Shown: positions 30,716 to 37,782 of the stretch, piece by piece
Layout: each line of letters starts with the position of its first letter
How positions within the stretch are numbered: the first letter of the stretch is position 1
NCBI GenBank assembly: GCA_039807785.1
Contig: JBDHRX010000014.1
Location: forward strand, 1-37,782
DNA: 37,782 nt
DNA from: Zeimonas sp039807785
Lineage (GTDB): Bacteria > Pseudomonadota > Gammaproteobacteria > Burkholderiales > Burkholderiaceae_E
Direction of reading: 5' to 3'
The notes under the pieces: model-generated
Seen by the model: only the letters and a program-made list of their open reading frames with translations
Databases searched by the model: none
Told to the model about the DNA's origin: nothing
Position numbers and translations under genes: made by a program

Positions 30716-31630
30716 CTATCGTCCGGCGGGCAGCGGCGCCGCTGCGTCGCGGCCCCGCTCGCTCAGGTAATCAACCAGCGCGCGCAGCGCCGGCTCGGGC
30801 TCGTTGTCCCGGATGCACAGCAGCATCCGGCGCCGGGCCCAGGGATCGGACAGCGGCACCACCCGCAGCCCCATCGAGCTCTCGAAGCTCTGCGCCGCGC
30901 GCTGCGGCAGCAGCCCGATGCCCAGGCCGGCCTGCACCATCCGGCACACCGCCTCGAAGCTCTTGACCTGCGCCCTCAGGACCAGCGGCTCGCCGAGCTC
31001 CTGCGCGTGATGCGCAACCAGCCGCAGCATGCTGCTCTTGCTCTCCAGCACGATCAGGTCGTATCCGATCACGTCCCGCAGTGCCAGCGTCTCGCCCGCG
31101 AGCGCGTGGTCGTCGGGCAGCACTACGGCGAGCCGGTCGCAGCGGTAGGCGACGCAACGCAGGCCGTCGTCCGGCGTGCCGGCCAGGACGACACCGAGGT
31201 GAGCGGTGCCCGAGCGCACCGCCTGGGCCGCCGCGTCGCTCCAGACCTCGTCGATCACCAGCCGGACGTCGGGCCGCGCGCGCTGGAAGGCCGCGATGTC
31301 GTCGGGCAGGAACTGCGCCATCGCCGACGAGTTCGCGAACACGCGCAGCACCGCGACCCGGCCGGTGGCGTAGTTGGCCATCTCGGCCTGCGCCCGGTGC
31401 ACTTCGCCCAGGATGGTGCGCGCGTGCGCCAGCAGGCACTGGCCGGCGGCGGTGAGCTCCAGGCCGCGCGGGCGCCGGTCGAACAGGCGAGTGCGGAACT
31501 GGTGCTCGAGCAGCGCCAGCCGCCGGCTCGCGGCGGGCGTCGCGATATGCGCATCCGCCGCCGCCTTGGTGAGGCTGCCCGCCTCCGCGGCGCGGACGAA
31601 CAGCGCGAGCGAGTCCAGGTTGGGGAGCAT
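30716..31630 (-). CDS. LysR-family transcriptional regulator
   Basis: The 304-residue protein has the N-terminal winged helix-turn-helix of LysR regulators (LDSLALFVRAAEAGSLTKAAADAHIATPAASRRLALLE) and a C-terminal periplasmic-binding-like effector domain (about 90-290). It ends 27 bp from the convergent Bug gene. LysR genes beside Bug/lyase pairs often control them, which is inferred here. A short tandem repeat lies upstream of its start. Confidence 0.92.
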   Translation of the reverse strand: MLPNLDSLALFVRAAEAGSLTKAAADAHIATPAASRRLALLEHQFRTRLFDRRPRGLELTAAGQCLLAHARTILGEVHRAQAEMANYATGRVAVLRVFANSSAMAQFLPDDIAAFQRARPDVRLVIDEVWSDAAAQAVRSGTAHLGVVLAGTPDDGLRCVAYRCDRLAVVLPDDHALAGETLALRDVIGYDLIVLESKSSMLRLVAHHAQELGEPLVLRAQVKSFEAVCRMVQAGLGIGLLPQRAAQSFESSMGLRVVPLSDPWARRRMLLCIRDNEPEPALRALVDYLSERGRDAAAPLPAGR

Positions 31631-31689
31631 GGTTCACCGAGTCAGCGCCCGCCCATTGTAGCGGCCGCCCGGACCGTTTCCGGCGCCCC

Positions 31690-31735
31690 CGGGAGTCACC
31701 GGGAGTCACCGGGGTCACCGGGGATTTCCGGGGGC
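31690..31735. repeat. 10-bp tandem repeat upstream of the LysR gene
   Basis: GGGAGTCACC occurs twice exactly, then as GGGGTCACC and more degenerate CGGGG-led units. It lies between the K+ channel stop and the LysR start, in the likely LysR promoter region. Confidence 0.65.
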
Positions 31736-31763
31736 GCCGGGGACGGCGGGATGGGCGCGCCCG

Positions 31764-33503
31764 TCAACCGGCCGCTGGCGGGGGCGCGTCTTCCCGCCCG
31801 GTGCACAGGTAGTGCAGGGTGCGCGGATTGTTCAACGCCGCCATCATCCGCCGCTGCGCCCGGCTGCGGCCCGCGAACAGCAGCTCGTCGCCGGCCGCGA
31901 GCACGAAGTCGTCGCCCGGCAGCAGCGTCTCCTGCCCGTTGCGCAAGACGAGGAGCGCGAGGGCTTCGAGCTTCTGCCGGCGGTCGCCGGGGTCGCGCAG
32001 CAGGTCGCCGACGGCCGGCGCGGACCGGCCGGCCGTGATGCGTCCGGCGGCGGCCGGGGCCTGGACGGCGTCGAGTCGCAGGCTCCAGGTGGTGGGGCTG
32101 CGGTTGCCGCTGCGCTTGCGCAGCTGGTGGATCACTTCGTCGGCCCAGGCGTCGCGTTCGCGGCGCACGGTGTTGAGGAAGCGCAGCAGCAGCGGCGAGG
32201 TCAGCAGCGCGACGCACTCGTCGGCGACGATCTCGCTCGGCCGCATGACCAGGTCGGCGTGGAAGTGGTCGATCAGCACCGAGTTGGCGGCGTCGTTCTG
32301 CCGCAGCACGATGAACAGGCCGGGGTTGACCGAGCGGGCGAGGCTGGCGACGGCGAGGTTGCGCAGATCGTCGTCGGTACCGGCGACGAGCCCTCCGGCC
32401 TCGCGCACCGCCGCCTGCTCGAGCCTCTCGGGTTCGGTGCCGTCACCGGCGATCAGGCCGGGCGGCCCGGCCGATGCGGAGGGGTCGATGATGCGCACCG
32501 GCAGGTCCTGGCCGGCGAGCCGGTCGGCGACCGCGCGGCCGAAGCGGCCGTAGCCGCAGACGATCCAGGGGCCGCGCGGCGGCTCGCGCTCGGCGGCCAG
32601 GAGGCTGCCCTGCGCGGCGGTGAGCCAGTCGAACAGGCGGTAGCAGCCGGGGGCGCGCATCGCCAGCATCAGGTGCTCGGCGAAGGCCTCGAAGGGGTTG
32701 ACGATCTGCGCCTTGCCGAAGGAGCGCATCAGCGTGACGGTGGCGGCGGCATGGGCGCGCGCGATCACCGGCACGCCCGGGTTGAGCAGGCGGGCGGCGG
32801 TCACGACGGCGAGGTTGGCCTGGTCGTCGTTGGTGAGGGCGAGCACGCCGCGACACATCGGGTGGCGCAGGCCGGCGCGCAGCAGCGCCTGGGGCTCGCC
32901 GGCGTCGGCGTTGAGGGCGAGGATGTCGGCGCGGAACTCCTCGAGCTCGAGCTCCTCGAGCCGGGCGGCGTCCTTCTCGAGGACCACGAAGCGCATCGCG
33001 CGCCGGTCGAACAGGCGCGCCAGCCGGTGGCCGGTGTCGCCGCAGCCGAGCAGCAGGTGGAACGGCTCGCCGATGCGCGCCACGCGCCGCCCGAAGCGCA
33101 GCGCGGCGATCGCGCGCAGGAAGTTGCGGTCCTGCACCATCGCGATCAGCGTGAGCAGCGTGTAGGTCCAGCCGGTCACCGCGAGGTAGATGACGACCGT
33201 GGCCCAGATGCGCTGCGCTTCCGAGAAGGCGGCCGGCACCTCGCCGAAGCCGATCGTGGTCGCGGTGTAGCTGACGACGTAGAACGCGTGGAAGAAGCTG
33301 AGCGGCGGCGCCGGCGCGCCCGAGGCGTCGACGCCCGGGACCAGCGTGAAGCCGGCGACGGAGATCGCGTACAGGACCACCAGCGTCATCAGCGGCATGC
33401 GCAGGCGGCGCAGCAGCAGGTGCAGCACGCTGCTGTGCGCGATCGGACGGGGCGCGCGGTCGCCGGAGCCGGCGCCTGGGTCCCGGGGCTCGGGCGCGCT
33501 CAT
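31764..33503 (-). CDS. Two-TM potassium channel with two RCK/TrkA-N domains
   Basis: The 579-residue protein has a first membrane helix (MPLMTLVVLYAISVAGF), a pore loop with selectivity filter TIGFG (in SYTATTIGFGEV), a second helix (IWATVVIYLAVTGWTYTLL), then two regulatory Rossmann domains. The first reads LLLGCGDTGHRLARLF and the second VCGYGRFGRAVADRL, both GxGxxG. A TrkA-C-like part (GNGQETLLPGDDFVLAAGDELLF) ends the protein. It should be a ligand-gated K+ channel in the inner membrane. The two fused RCK halves would allow an asymmetric gating ring. It is the last gene of the operon, 10 bp after the DUF6394 stop. Confidence 0.9.
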   Translation of the reverse strand: MSAPEPRDPGAGSGDRAPRPIAHSSVLHLLLRRLRMPLMTLVVLYAISVAGFTLVPGVDASGAPAPPLSFFHAFYVVSYTATTIGFGEVPAAFSEAQRIWATVVIYLAVTGWTYTLLTLIAMVQDRNFLRAIAALRFGRRVARIGEPFHLLLGCGDTGHRLARLFDRRAMRFVVLEKDAARLEELELEEFRADILALNADAGEPQALLRAGLRHPMCRGVLALTNDDQANLAVVTAARLLNPGVPVIARAHAAATVTLMRSFGKAQIVNPFEAFAEHLMLAMRAPGCYRLFDWLTAAQGSLLAAEREPPRGPWIVCGYGRFGRAVADRLAGQDLPVRIIDPSASAGPPGLIAGDGTEPERLEQAAVREAGGLVAGTDDDLRNLAVASLARSVNPGLFIVLRQNDAANSVLIDHFHADLVMRPSEIVADECVALLTSPLLLRFLNTVRRERDAWADEVIHQLRKRSGNRSPTTWSLRLDAVQAPAAAGRITAGRSAPAVGDLLRDPGDRRQKLEALALLVLRNGQETLLPGDDFVLAAGDELLFAGRSRAQRRMMAALNNPRTLHYLCTGREDAPPPAAG

Positions 33504-33513
33504 GCCGGGGCGG

Positions 33514-33897
33514 TCAGCGCCGCATCATCAGCGTCTCGCCGATCAGCATCGAGACCGACACCACGTTCGCGAACAGCGCGCCCGCGGCCAGCGACACGAC
33601 GCTCGCGGTGACGCCGCCGCCGAAGCCCAGCCCCGCGACGTGCACGGCCCAGGTCCAGAGGCCGGCGGCGATCAGCAGCTGTACGTCGGCCACCAGGCTG
33701 GTGGCGAGGTGGATCGCGCCGAGCTGGGTGCGGTCGCCGAGCTTGAGCACGGTGGCCACGAGGTTGACCACGATCACCGCGAACAGCTCGAAGACGTGGT
33801 GATGGTCGGGGTTGTCGATGTCGCCGTAGACGAAGCCGAAGTTCAGCGTCGCGGCCAGGACGATGAAGAAGCCGAAGACGACCTTGTCGGTGTTCAC
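33514..33897 (-). CDS. DUF6394 family small membrane protein
   Basis: The 127-residue protein has four hydrophobic segments and an NPDHHHVFELFAVIVVNL motif with three His between the first two. It matches the DUF6394 family, which typically sits next to ion-channel/TrkA-N genes. Its place directly upstream of the channel gene suggests an accessory subunit. No function is established. Confidence 0.85.
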   Translation of the reverse strand: MNTDKVVFGFFIVLAATLNFGFVYGDIDNPDHHHVFELFAVIVVNLVATVLKLGDRTQLGAIHLATSLVADVQLLIAAGLWTWAVHVAGLGFGGGVTASVVSLAAGALFANVVSVSMLIGETLMMRR

Positions 33898-33909
33898 GCC
33901 GCCTCCGCG

Positions 33910-34296
33910 TCAGTGCGTGCTGCGCGCGTCCTGCTCGGGATCATAGGGATGGGCGCCGCGCTTGACCTCGGCCATGTCGAGCGCGCGCACCTGCGACAGC
34001 ACGTCCTCGAGCGCGCCCCGGGGCAGCGCGCCGGGCTGCTGGAACACGATCACCTGCTCGCGGAAGATCATCAGCGTCGGGATCGAGCGGATGCCGAAAT
34101 GACCGGCCAGGGCCTGCTCCTCGTCGGTGTTCACCTTGACGAACTTCAGGTCGGAGTTGGCCTCGGCGACCGTCTCGAAGACCGGCGCGAAGCTGCGGCA
34201 CGGGCCGCACCAGGGCGCCCAGAAGTCGATGACGACGATGTCGTTGTCGGCGATGGTGCTGTCGAACTGGTCGGTGGCGAGGGCTTCGGCGGCCAT
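33910..34296 (-). CDS. Thioredoxin
   Basis: The 128-residue protein has the classic thioredoxin fold with FWAPWCGPCRSFAPVF (active site CGPC), the cis-Pro segment GIRSIPTLMIF, and a C-terminal tail about 20 residues longer than TrxA, ending in a polar DPEQDARSTH. It reduces disulfides in the cytoplasm. ATG at 34296 has GGAG seven bases upstream. An ATG 27 bp earlier gives an unlikely tail. It is followed by DUF6394 after 12 bp. Confidence 0.93.
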   Translation of the reverse strand: MAAEALATDQFDSTIADNDIVVIDFWAPWCGPCRSFAPVFETVAEANSDLKFVKVNTDEEQALAGHFGIRSIPTLMIFREQVIVFQQPGALPRGALEDVLSQVRALDMAEVKRGAHPYDPEQDARSTH

Positions 34297-34330
34297 GGAG
34301 CGACTCCGGGGTGCGTCCGGCAAGGATACG

Positions 34331-34957
34331 TCAGGATGCGATGCCGGAGCCGGACCGAGTGCCGGACGAGGCGTCGGCCGCAGCCGCGGGCGCGAACAGG
34401 CTGCGCGCGCGGCCGATGGTCTGGCGCAGGGCCCAGTCGAGCAGCACCAGCTGGCCTTCGTGGAATTCCTTGCCGACCGATTCCGGCGTGGCCGGCGGCA
34501 GCGCCAGCGAGGCGTCGCGATCGCTGCCGTCGATCACGATGCGCATGCCGGCCTTGCGCGCGATGTGCATCATCGCGGCGTTCTCCGACAGGCAGTGCAT
34601 GAAGACCTGGCCGAAGCCGCGGTTGCGCGCGTGCAGCGCGGCGCGGCGGAACATCGCCTGGGCCAGCCCGCGCCCGCGCTGCGCCGGATCGACCGACAGG
34701 CCGAGCTCGACCGCGTCGTCGAGCGTCGCGACGTGGGTCATGCCGATCAGCGTGCCGTCGTCGTCGCGCACGCCGAATACCGCGTCGCGTTCGAAGTCGA
34801 GTCGCGCCACGTAGCCGGCGATCGTCTCGTCGGACAGCGGCACGCCGAAGCGCAGCCGCCGGTCGGCCGGCGAGAGCGCCTGGAGATGGACCCGGATCGC
34901 GTCGCGCGCGGCGGGCGAGAGCGGATAGACGACTGGGGATGGGGCGATGAGCGTCAT
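34331..34957 (-). CDS. GNAT-family N-acetyltransferase
   Basis: The 208-residue protein has the acetyl-CoA-binding loop V-D-P-A-Q-R-G-R-G-L-A (Q/R-x-x-G-x-G/A type) and the strand order of the GNAT fold (RRLRFGVPLSDETIAGYV, AVFGVRDDDGTLIGMTHVA, ELGLSVDP). The substrate is unknown. ATG at 34957 is preferred because GGGAGGA lies just upstream. An ATG 12 bp earlier overlaps that site. It starts the four-gene operon that ends with the K+ channel. Confidence 0.87.
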   Translation of the reverse strand: MTLIAPSPVVYPLSPAARDAIRVHLQALSPADRRLRFGVPLSDETIAGYVARLDFERDAVFGVRDDDGTLIGMTHVATLDDAVELGLSVDPAQRGRGLAQAMFRRAALHARNRGFGQVFMHCLSENAAMMHIARKAGMRIVIDGSDRDASLALPPATPESVGKEFHEGQLVLLDWALRQTIGRARSLFAPAAAADASSGTRSGSGIAS

Positions 34958-34982
34958 GGTTCCTCCCATAAGTCATCAAGTA

Positions 34983-34997
34983 TGTTGCATTGCAACA
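34983..34997. promoter_or_regulatory. Perfect 15-bp palindrome in the divergent GNAT / acyl-CoA synthetase region
   Basis: TGTTGCA-T-TGCAACA is a perfect 7-1-7 inverted repeat in the AT-richer gap between divergent genes. The TGC-N-GCA core resembles operators reported for the polyhydroxyalkanoate regulator PhaR in related bacteria. The match to PhaR is inferred from memory of the motif. Confidence 0.55.
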
Positions 34998-35052
34998 AAA
35001 TCAAGGGCAAGAAAACTGTCCGGAGAGACAGGATTCGGACGCGGCTCTTGCC

Positions 35053-35058
35053 TAGAAT
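35053..35058 (+). promoter_or_regulatory. Candidate -10 hexamer of the acyl-CoA synthetase gene
   Basis: TAGAAT lies 32 bases before the ATG at 35091. No clear -35. The palindrome at 34983-34997 would be about 60 bp upstream of it. Confidence 0.35.
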
Positions 35059-35090
35059 GAGCCGGATCCACCCCACTCAGCAGGTCCGCG

Positions 35091-36773
35091 ATGCCGACCC
35101 ATCCGAATCCTTACCGGCAGGATCTCGACCGCAACGCCGCCAACCATGTGCCGCTGTCCCCGATCAGTCTGGTCGAGTGGGCGGCCGAGGTGTTCCCCGA
35201 CCGCTGCGCGGTGATCCACGGCGCCCTGCGCTACGACTGGGCCGGCATGTACGCGCGCGCGCGGCGCCTCGCGTCGGTCCTGGCAGCGCGCGGGATCGGC
35301 GACGGCGACACCGTGTCGGTCGTGCTGCCGAACGTTCCGGCGATGCTCGACGCGCACTACGGCGTGCCGATGAGCGGGGCGGTGCTCAACACCATCAACA
35401 CGCGCCTCGACGCGGCGACGATCGCCTTCCAGTTGCGGCACTCGGGCGCGAAGGTGCTGATCGTCGATCGCGAGTTCGCGCCGGTGGTCGCGGAGGCGCT
35501 GGCGCGGCTCGAGGCGGACGGGCATGCGCGGCCGTTCGTGGTCGACGTCGACGATCCGGTCTACGACGGACCGGGCGAGCCGATCGGCGCGGTGGAGTAC
35601 GAGGCCTGGATCGCCGGCGGCGACCCGGCGCATCGCTACGCGCTGCCGCAGGACGAATGGGACGCGATCGGCCTGAACTACACCTCGGGCACGACCGGCG
35701 ACCCGAAAGGGGTGGTGGTACATCACCGCGGCGCCTACCTGAACGCGGTGGGCAACGTGCTCGCCTGGGGCCTGCCGCGGCATCCGGTGTACCTGTGGAC
35801 GCTGCCGATGTTCCACTGCAACGGCTGGTGCTTCCCGTGGACGCTGCCGGCGGTGGCCGGCACCAACGTGTGCCTGCGCCGGGTCGACCCGGCGCCGATC
35901 CTCGCGCTGGTCCGCGAGCACCGGGTCTCGCACTACTGCGGCGCGCCGATCGTGCACAGCGGGCTGATCAACGCGCCGGCCGGCCTGAAGGCGGGCATCG
36001 ACTGGACGGTGAAGGCGATGGTGGCCGGCGCCGCGCCGCCGGCGTCGATGATCGAGGGCATGGAACGGATGGGCTGGGAGGTCACGCACGTCTACGGCCT
36101 CACCGAGGTCTACGGCCCGGCTTCGGTCTGCGTGAAGCGCGACGAGTGGGCCGACCTCGACCTGGCCGGCCGCGTCGAGCGCAACGGCCGGCAGGGCGTG
36201 CGCTACCAGGTGCAGCAGGGCCTGACCGTGGTCGACCCGGAGACGCTGCGGGAAGTGCCGCGTGACGGCGAGACGATGGGCGAGGTGGTGTTCCGCGGCA
36301 ACATCGTGATGAAGGGCTACCTGAAGAATGCGCAGGCGAGCGCCGACGCGTTCCGCGGCGGCTGGTTCCGCACCGGCGACCTCGGCGTGCTCCAGCCCGA
36401 CGGCTACGTGAAGCTGAAGGACCGCGCCAAGGACATCATCATCTCGGGCGGCGAGAACATCAGCTCGATCGAGGTCGAGGACGCGCTGTACAAGCATCCC
36501 GCGGTGCTGGCCTGCGCGGTGGTCGCGCGCCCCGACCCGAAGTGGGGCGAGACCCCGCTCGCCTTCGTCGAGCTGAAGGCCGATCGTGAGCCGGCCACGC
36601 CCGAGGCGGCGCAGGCGCTGGCCGGCGAGCTGGTGGCGCACTGCCGGTCGCTGCTCGCGCATTTCAAGTGCCCGCGCGAGGTGCGCTTCGGCGTCGTGCC
36701 CAAGACCTCGACCGGGAAGATCCAGAAGCACCTGCTGCGCGCGCAGGCGCGCTCGGCGTCGGCGATCGGCTGA
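35091..36773 (+). CDS. Acyl-CoA synthetase (AMP-forming), medium-chain / DmdB-like group
   Basis: The 560-residue enzyme is an ANL-superfamily ligase that activates a carboxylic acid to its AMP ester and then to the CoA thioester. The P-loop-like motif NYTSGTTGDPKGVVVHH is at about 197-213, TEVYGPASVCV is near the acyl pocket, GWFRTGDLGVLQPDGYVKLKDRAKDIIISGGENIS is the hinge region, and Lys543 in KTSTGKIQKH is the adenylation lysine. Segments such as LPMFHCNGWCFPW fit the medium-chain fatty acid, methylmercaptopropionate-CoA ligase (DmdB) and AlkK group. Its upstream palindrome hints at control by a PHA- or fatty-acid-responsive repressor. The stop converges with the VOC gene, only 7 bp away. 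Confidence 0.92.
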   Translation: MPTHPNPYRQDLDRNAANHVPLSPISLVEWAAEVFPDRCAVIHGALRYDWAGMYARARRLASVLAARGIGDGDTVSVVLPNVPAMLDAHYGVPMSGAVLNTINTRLDAATIAFQLRHSGAKVLIVDREFAPVVAEALARLEADGHARPFVVDVDDPVYDGPGEPIGAVEYEAWIAGGDPAHRYALPQDEWDAIGLNYTSGTTGDPKGVVVHHRGAYLNAVGNVLAWGLPRHPVYLWTLPMFHCNGWCFPWTLPAVAGTNVCLRRVDPAPILALVREHRVSHYCGAPIVHSGLINAPAGLKAGIDWTVKAMVAGAAPPASMIEGMERMGWEVTHVYGLTEVYGPASVCVKRDEWADLDLAGRVERNGRQGVRYQVQQGLTVVDPETLREVPRDGETMGEVVFRGNIVMKGYLKNAQASADAFRGGWFRTGDLGVLQPDGYVKLKDRAKDIIISGGENISSIEVEDALYKHPAVLACAVVARPDPKWGETPLAFVELKADREPATPEAAQALAGELVAHCRSLLAHFKCPREVRFGVVPKTSTGKIQKHLLRAQARSASAIG

Positions 36774-36780
36774 GGGGCGC

Positions 36781-37440
36781 TCAGTCGACCAGGCGCCAGC
36801 CCTCGGGCGTCGACAGCTCGGCGCCGAGCGCGGGTTGCGCCGCCGCGGCGATGCGCAGGCGCGGGTCGGCGCGCAGCGCGGCCGGCAGTGCCGGGAGCGC
36901 GGGGCCGCGCAGGTGGAGGGCCAGCAGCGCGACGCCGGAGGGCGCGAGCCCGTCGAGCGGATGCCGCGCCGGGCGCGCGCCGCCCGTCCATTCGATCAGC
37001 GTCGGATGCAGCCGCCCGGCATCGCTCCAGCGACGGGCCGCCTCGGCCGCATCGCGCGGCTGGGTGATCCGCCAGGACAGCGTGCCGCGCGACATCGCCG
37101 TCGCGACGCCCGGGGCGCCGGCGTCGAGGTCGGCGACGCGGCACACGTAGTGGACCAGCCGCGGCCGATGCGCGATGCGTGCGCGCACTTCCGGGTTGTC
37201 CAGGCCGAACGGGCGCGGGAGCGCCGGCTCGGGCTGCGCGGGATCGGGGGCGATCAGCTCGAGATAGGTGCGCGCGCCGAGCCGCAGCAGGCGATTGTGG
37301 GTGCCCCAGCCGGGATGGCTGCCTCCGGCCGCCGACGGGACCCCGGCCAGGCGGCGCAGCCAGGCGTCGCCCTGCACGAGGGTGGCGCAGGCGACCACCA
37401 GGTGGTCGAGCTCGATCGCGGACTGGAGCTGGAGCGTCAT
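36781..37440 (-). CDS. VOC-superfamily (glyoxalase-like) protein
   Basis: The 219-residue protein opens with IELDHLVVACATLVQGDAWLRRLAG and has HPGWGTHNRLLRLGARTYLELIAPDP, the two halves of a glyoxalase-like (PF13468-type) beta-alpha-beta-beta-beta unit. His and Glu in these motifs are the likely metal ligands. The enzymatic function is unknown. ATG at 37440 is preferred because GGAAG lies about six bases upstream. A start 60 bp farther out would give an unlikely Pro/Arg-rich leader. It is divergent from argS. Confidence 0.85.
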   Translation of the reverse strand: MTLQLQSAIELDHLVVACATLVQGDAWLRRLAGVPSAAGGSHPGWGTHNRLLRLGARTYLELIAPDPAQPEPALPRPFGLDNPEVRARIAHRPRLVHYVCRVADLDAGAPGVATAMSRGTLSWRITQPRDAAEAARRWSDAGRLHPTLIEWTGGARPARHPLDGLAPSGVALLALHLRGPALPALPAALRADPRLRIAAAAQPALGAELSTPEGWRLVD

Positions 37441-37495
37441 CGCGGGCTTCCGGGCGGGGCGGGAGGTCGGGGCCGGGGCGGCGCGCCCCCGCAAG

Positions 37496-37501
37496 TACAA
37501 T
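37496..37501 (+). promoter_or_regulatory. Candidate -10 hexamer for a leaderless argS transcript
   Basis: TACAAT lies eight bases before the argS ATG and no ribosome site is present, the same arrangement as TAGACT before the metC-type gene. Transcription would begin at or near the start codon. Confidence 0.4.
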
Positions 37502-37509
37502 CGCGGACC

Positions 37510-37782
37510 ATGTTAGCGGAACAGAAATCGCATCTGGCGGCGCTGCTGGGCGCCGCGGCCGAACAGCTGGCGGCGGCCTCCGGGGCGCCGGTCGTCCTGC
37601 CGCCGGTCGAACTGGAGCGGCCGAAGCAGGCCGGGCACGGCGATCTCGCCTGCAACCTGGCGCTGCAGTTGGCGCGCCCGCTCCGGAGCAACCCGCGCCA
37701 GATCGCCGAGCGGCTCGACGCCGCCGTCGAGGCGCTGGACCGGGCGTCGCCGGCTGGCCCGATGCTGGAGGCGGTCGAGGTT
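37510..37782 (+). CDS. argS: Arginyl-tRNA synthetase, N-terminal part
   Basis: The first 91 codons of argS are present and the gene runs off the right edge. The N-terminal Add-1 domain is clear: LAEQKSHLAALLGAA, then VELERPKQAGHGDLACNLALQLARPLRSNPRQIAERL, where HGDLACNLAL is the family's conserved HGDxAxN-type motif for binding the tRNA. The enzyme charges tRNA-Arg. The ATG at 37510 is set by the conserved start of the domain. No ribosome site is seen. Confidence 0.93.
   Translation, partial: MLAEQKSHLAALLGAAAEQLAAASGAPVVLPPVELERPKQAGHGDLACNLALQLARPLRSNPRQIAERLDAAVEALDRASPAGPMLEAVEV

Overview
The window looks like a chromosomal segment of a high-GC betaproteobacterium, most likely Burkholderiales. 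The evidence is the strong GC3 bias of most genes, a Bug-type (TctC) binding protein, a fused indolepyruvate:ferredoxin oxidoreductase, a DUF6394/K+-channel/thioredoxin block, and the argS style. No integrase, transposase, CRISPR array, rRNA or tRNA was found.

Layout. (1) 1-930 is the 3' end of iorAB. (2) About 1195-4664 is a visibly lower-GC island that I read as a small gene-cassette array without an integrase (a CALIN-type cluster). It holds four same-strand genes, each followed by an attC-like hairpin with RYYYAAC/GTTRRRY ends, at 2032-2103, 2937-3014, 4005-4073 and 4596-4664. The cargo is a Doc-type Fic protein with an extra C-terminal domain, an unrecognised 274-aa protein that may have an RNase H/DUF3800-like fold, a lipoprotein, and a YdjM-type membrane hydrolase. 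Eight or so bases after the last attC lies a 5'-truncated T5orf172/DUF4041 gene, so the array ends inside a broken gene.

(3) 5097-15569 is a minus-strand catabolic cluster: UbiD-type decarboxylase, FAD amine-oxidase-like protein, a complete polyamine-type ABC importer, a metal-dependent amidohydrolase and a molybdopterin enzyme. It diverges from an AraC regulator (15782), which is followed by an aldehyde dehydrogenase and a TMADH/dienoyl-CoA-reductase-like flavoprotein that lacks one Fe-S cysteine. A 38-bp element (30/38 identical) sits upstream of both the ABC operon and the aldehyde dehydrogenase, in the same orientation and at the same distance from a -10-like hexamer. It is a good candidate operator tying the two arms into one regulon. 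The substrate is not recognisable, but the enzyme set suggests import and breakdown of an amine- or amide-containing, possibly aromatic or unsaturated, acid.

(4) 20658-24113 carries ynfA, an AEC carrier, a secreted protein with a Tudor/Agenet-like tail and a cystathionine beta-lyase. (5) 24141-31630 carries an AraC regulator divergent from a DUF6351 lipoprotein hydrolase, then a fumarase/argininosuccinate-lyase-superfamily enzyme paired with a Bug binding protein, and a convergent LysR regulator. (6) 31764-34957 is a tight minus-strand operon: GNAT, thioredoxin, DUF6394 and a two-RCK K+ channel. (7) 35091-37782 holds an acyl-CoA synthetase preceded by a perfect 15-bp palindrome, a VOC-family protein, and the start of argS.
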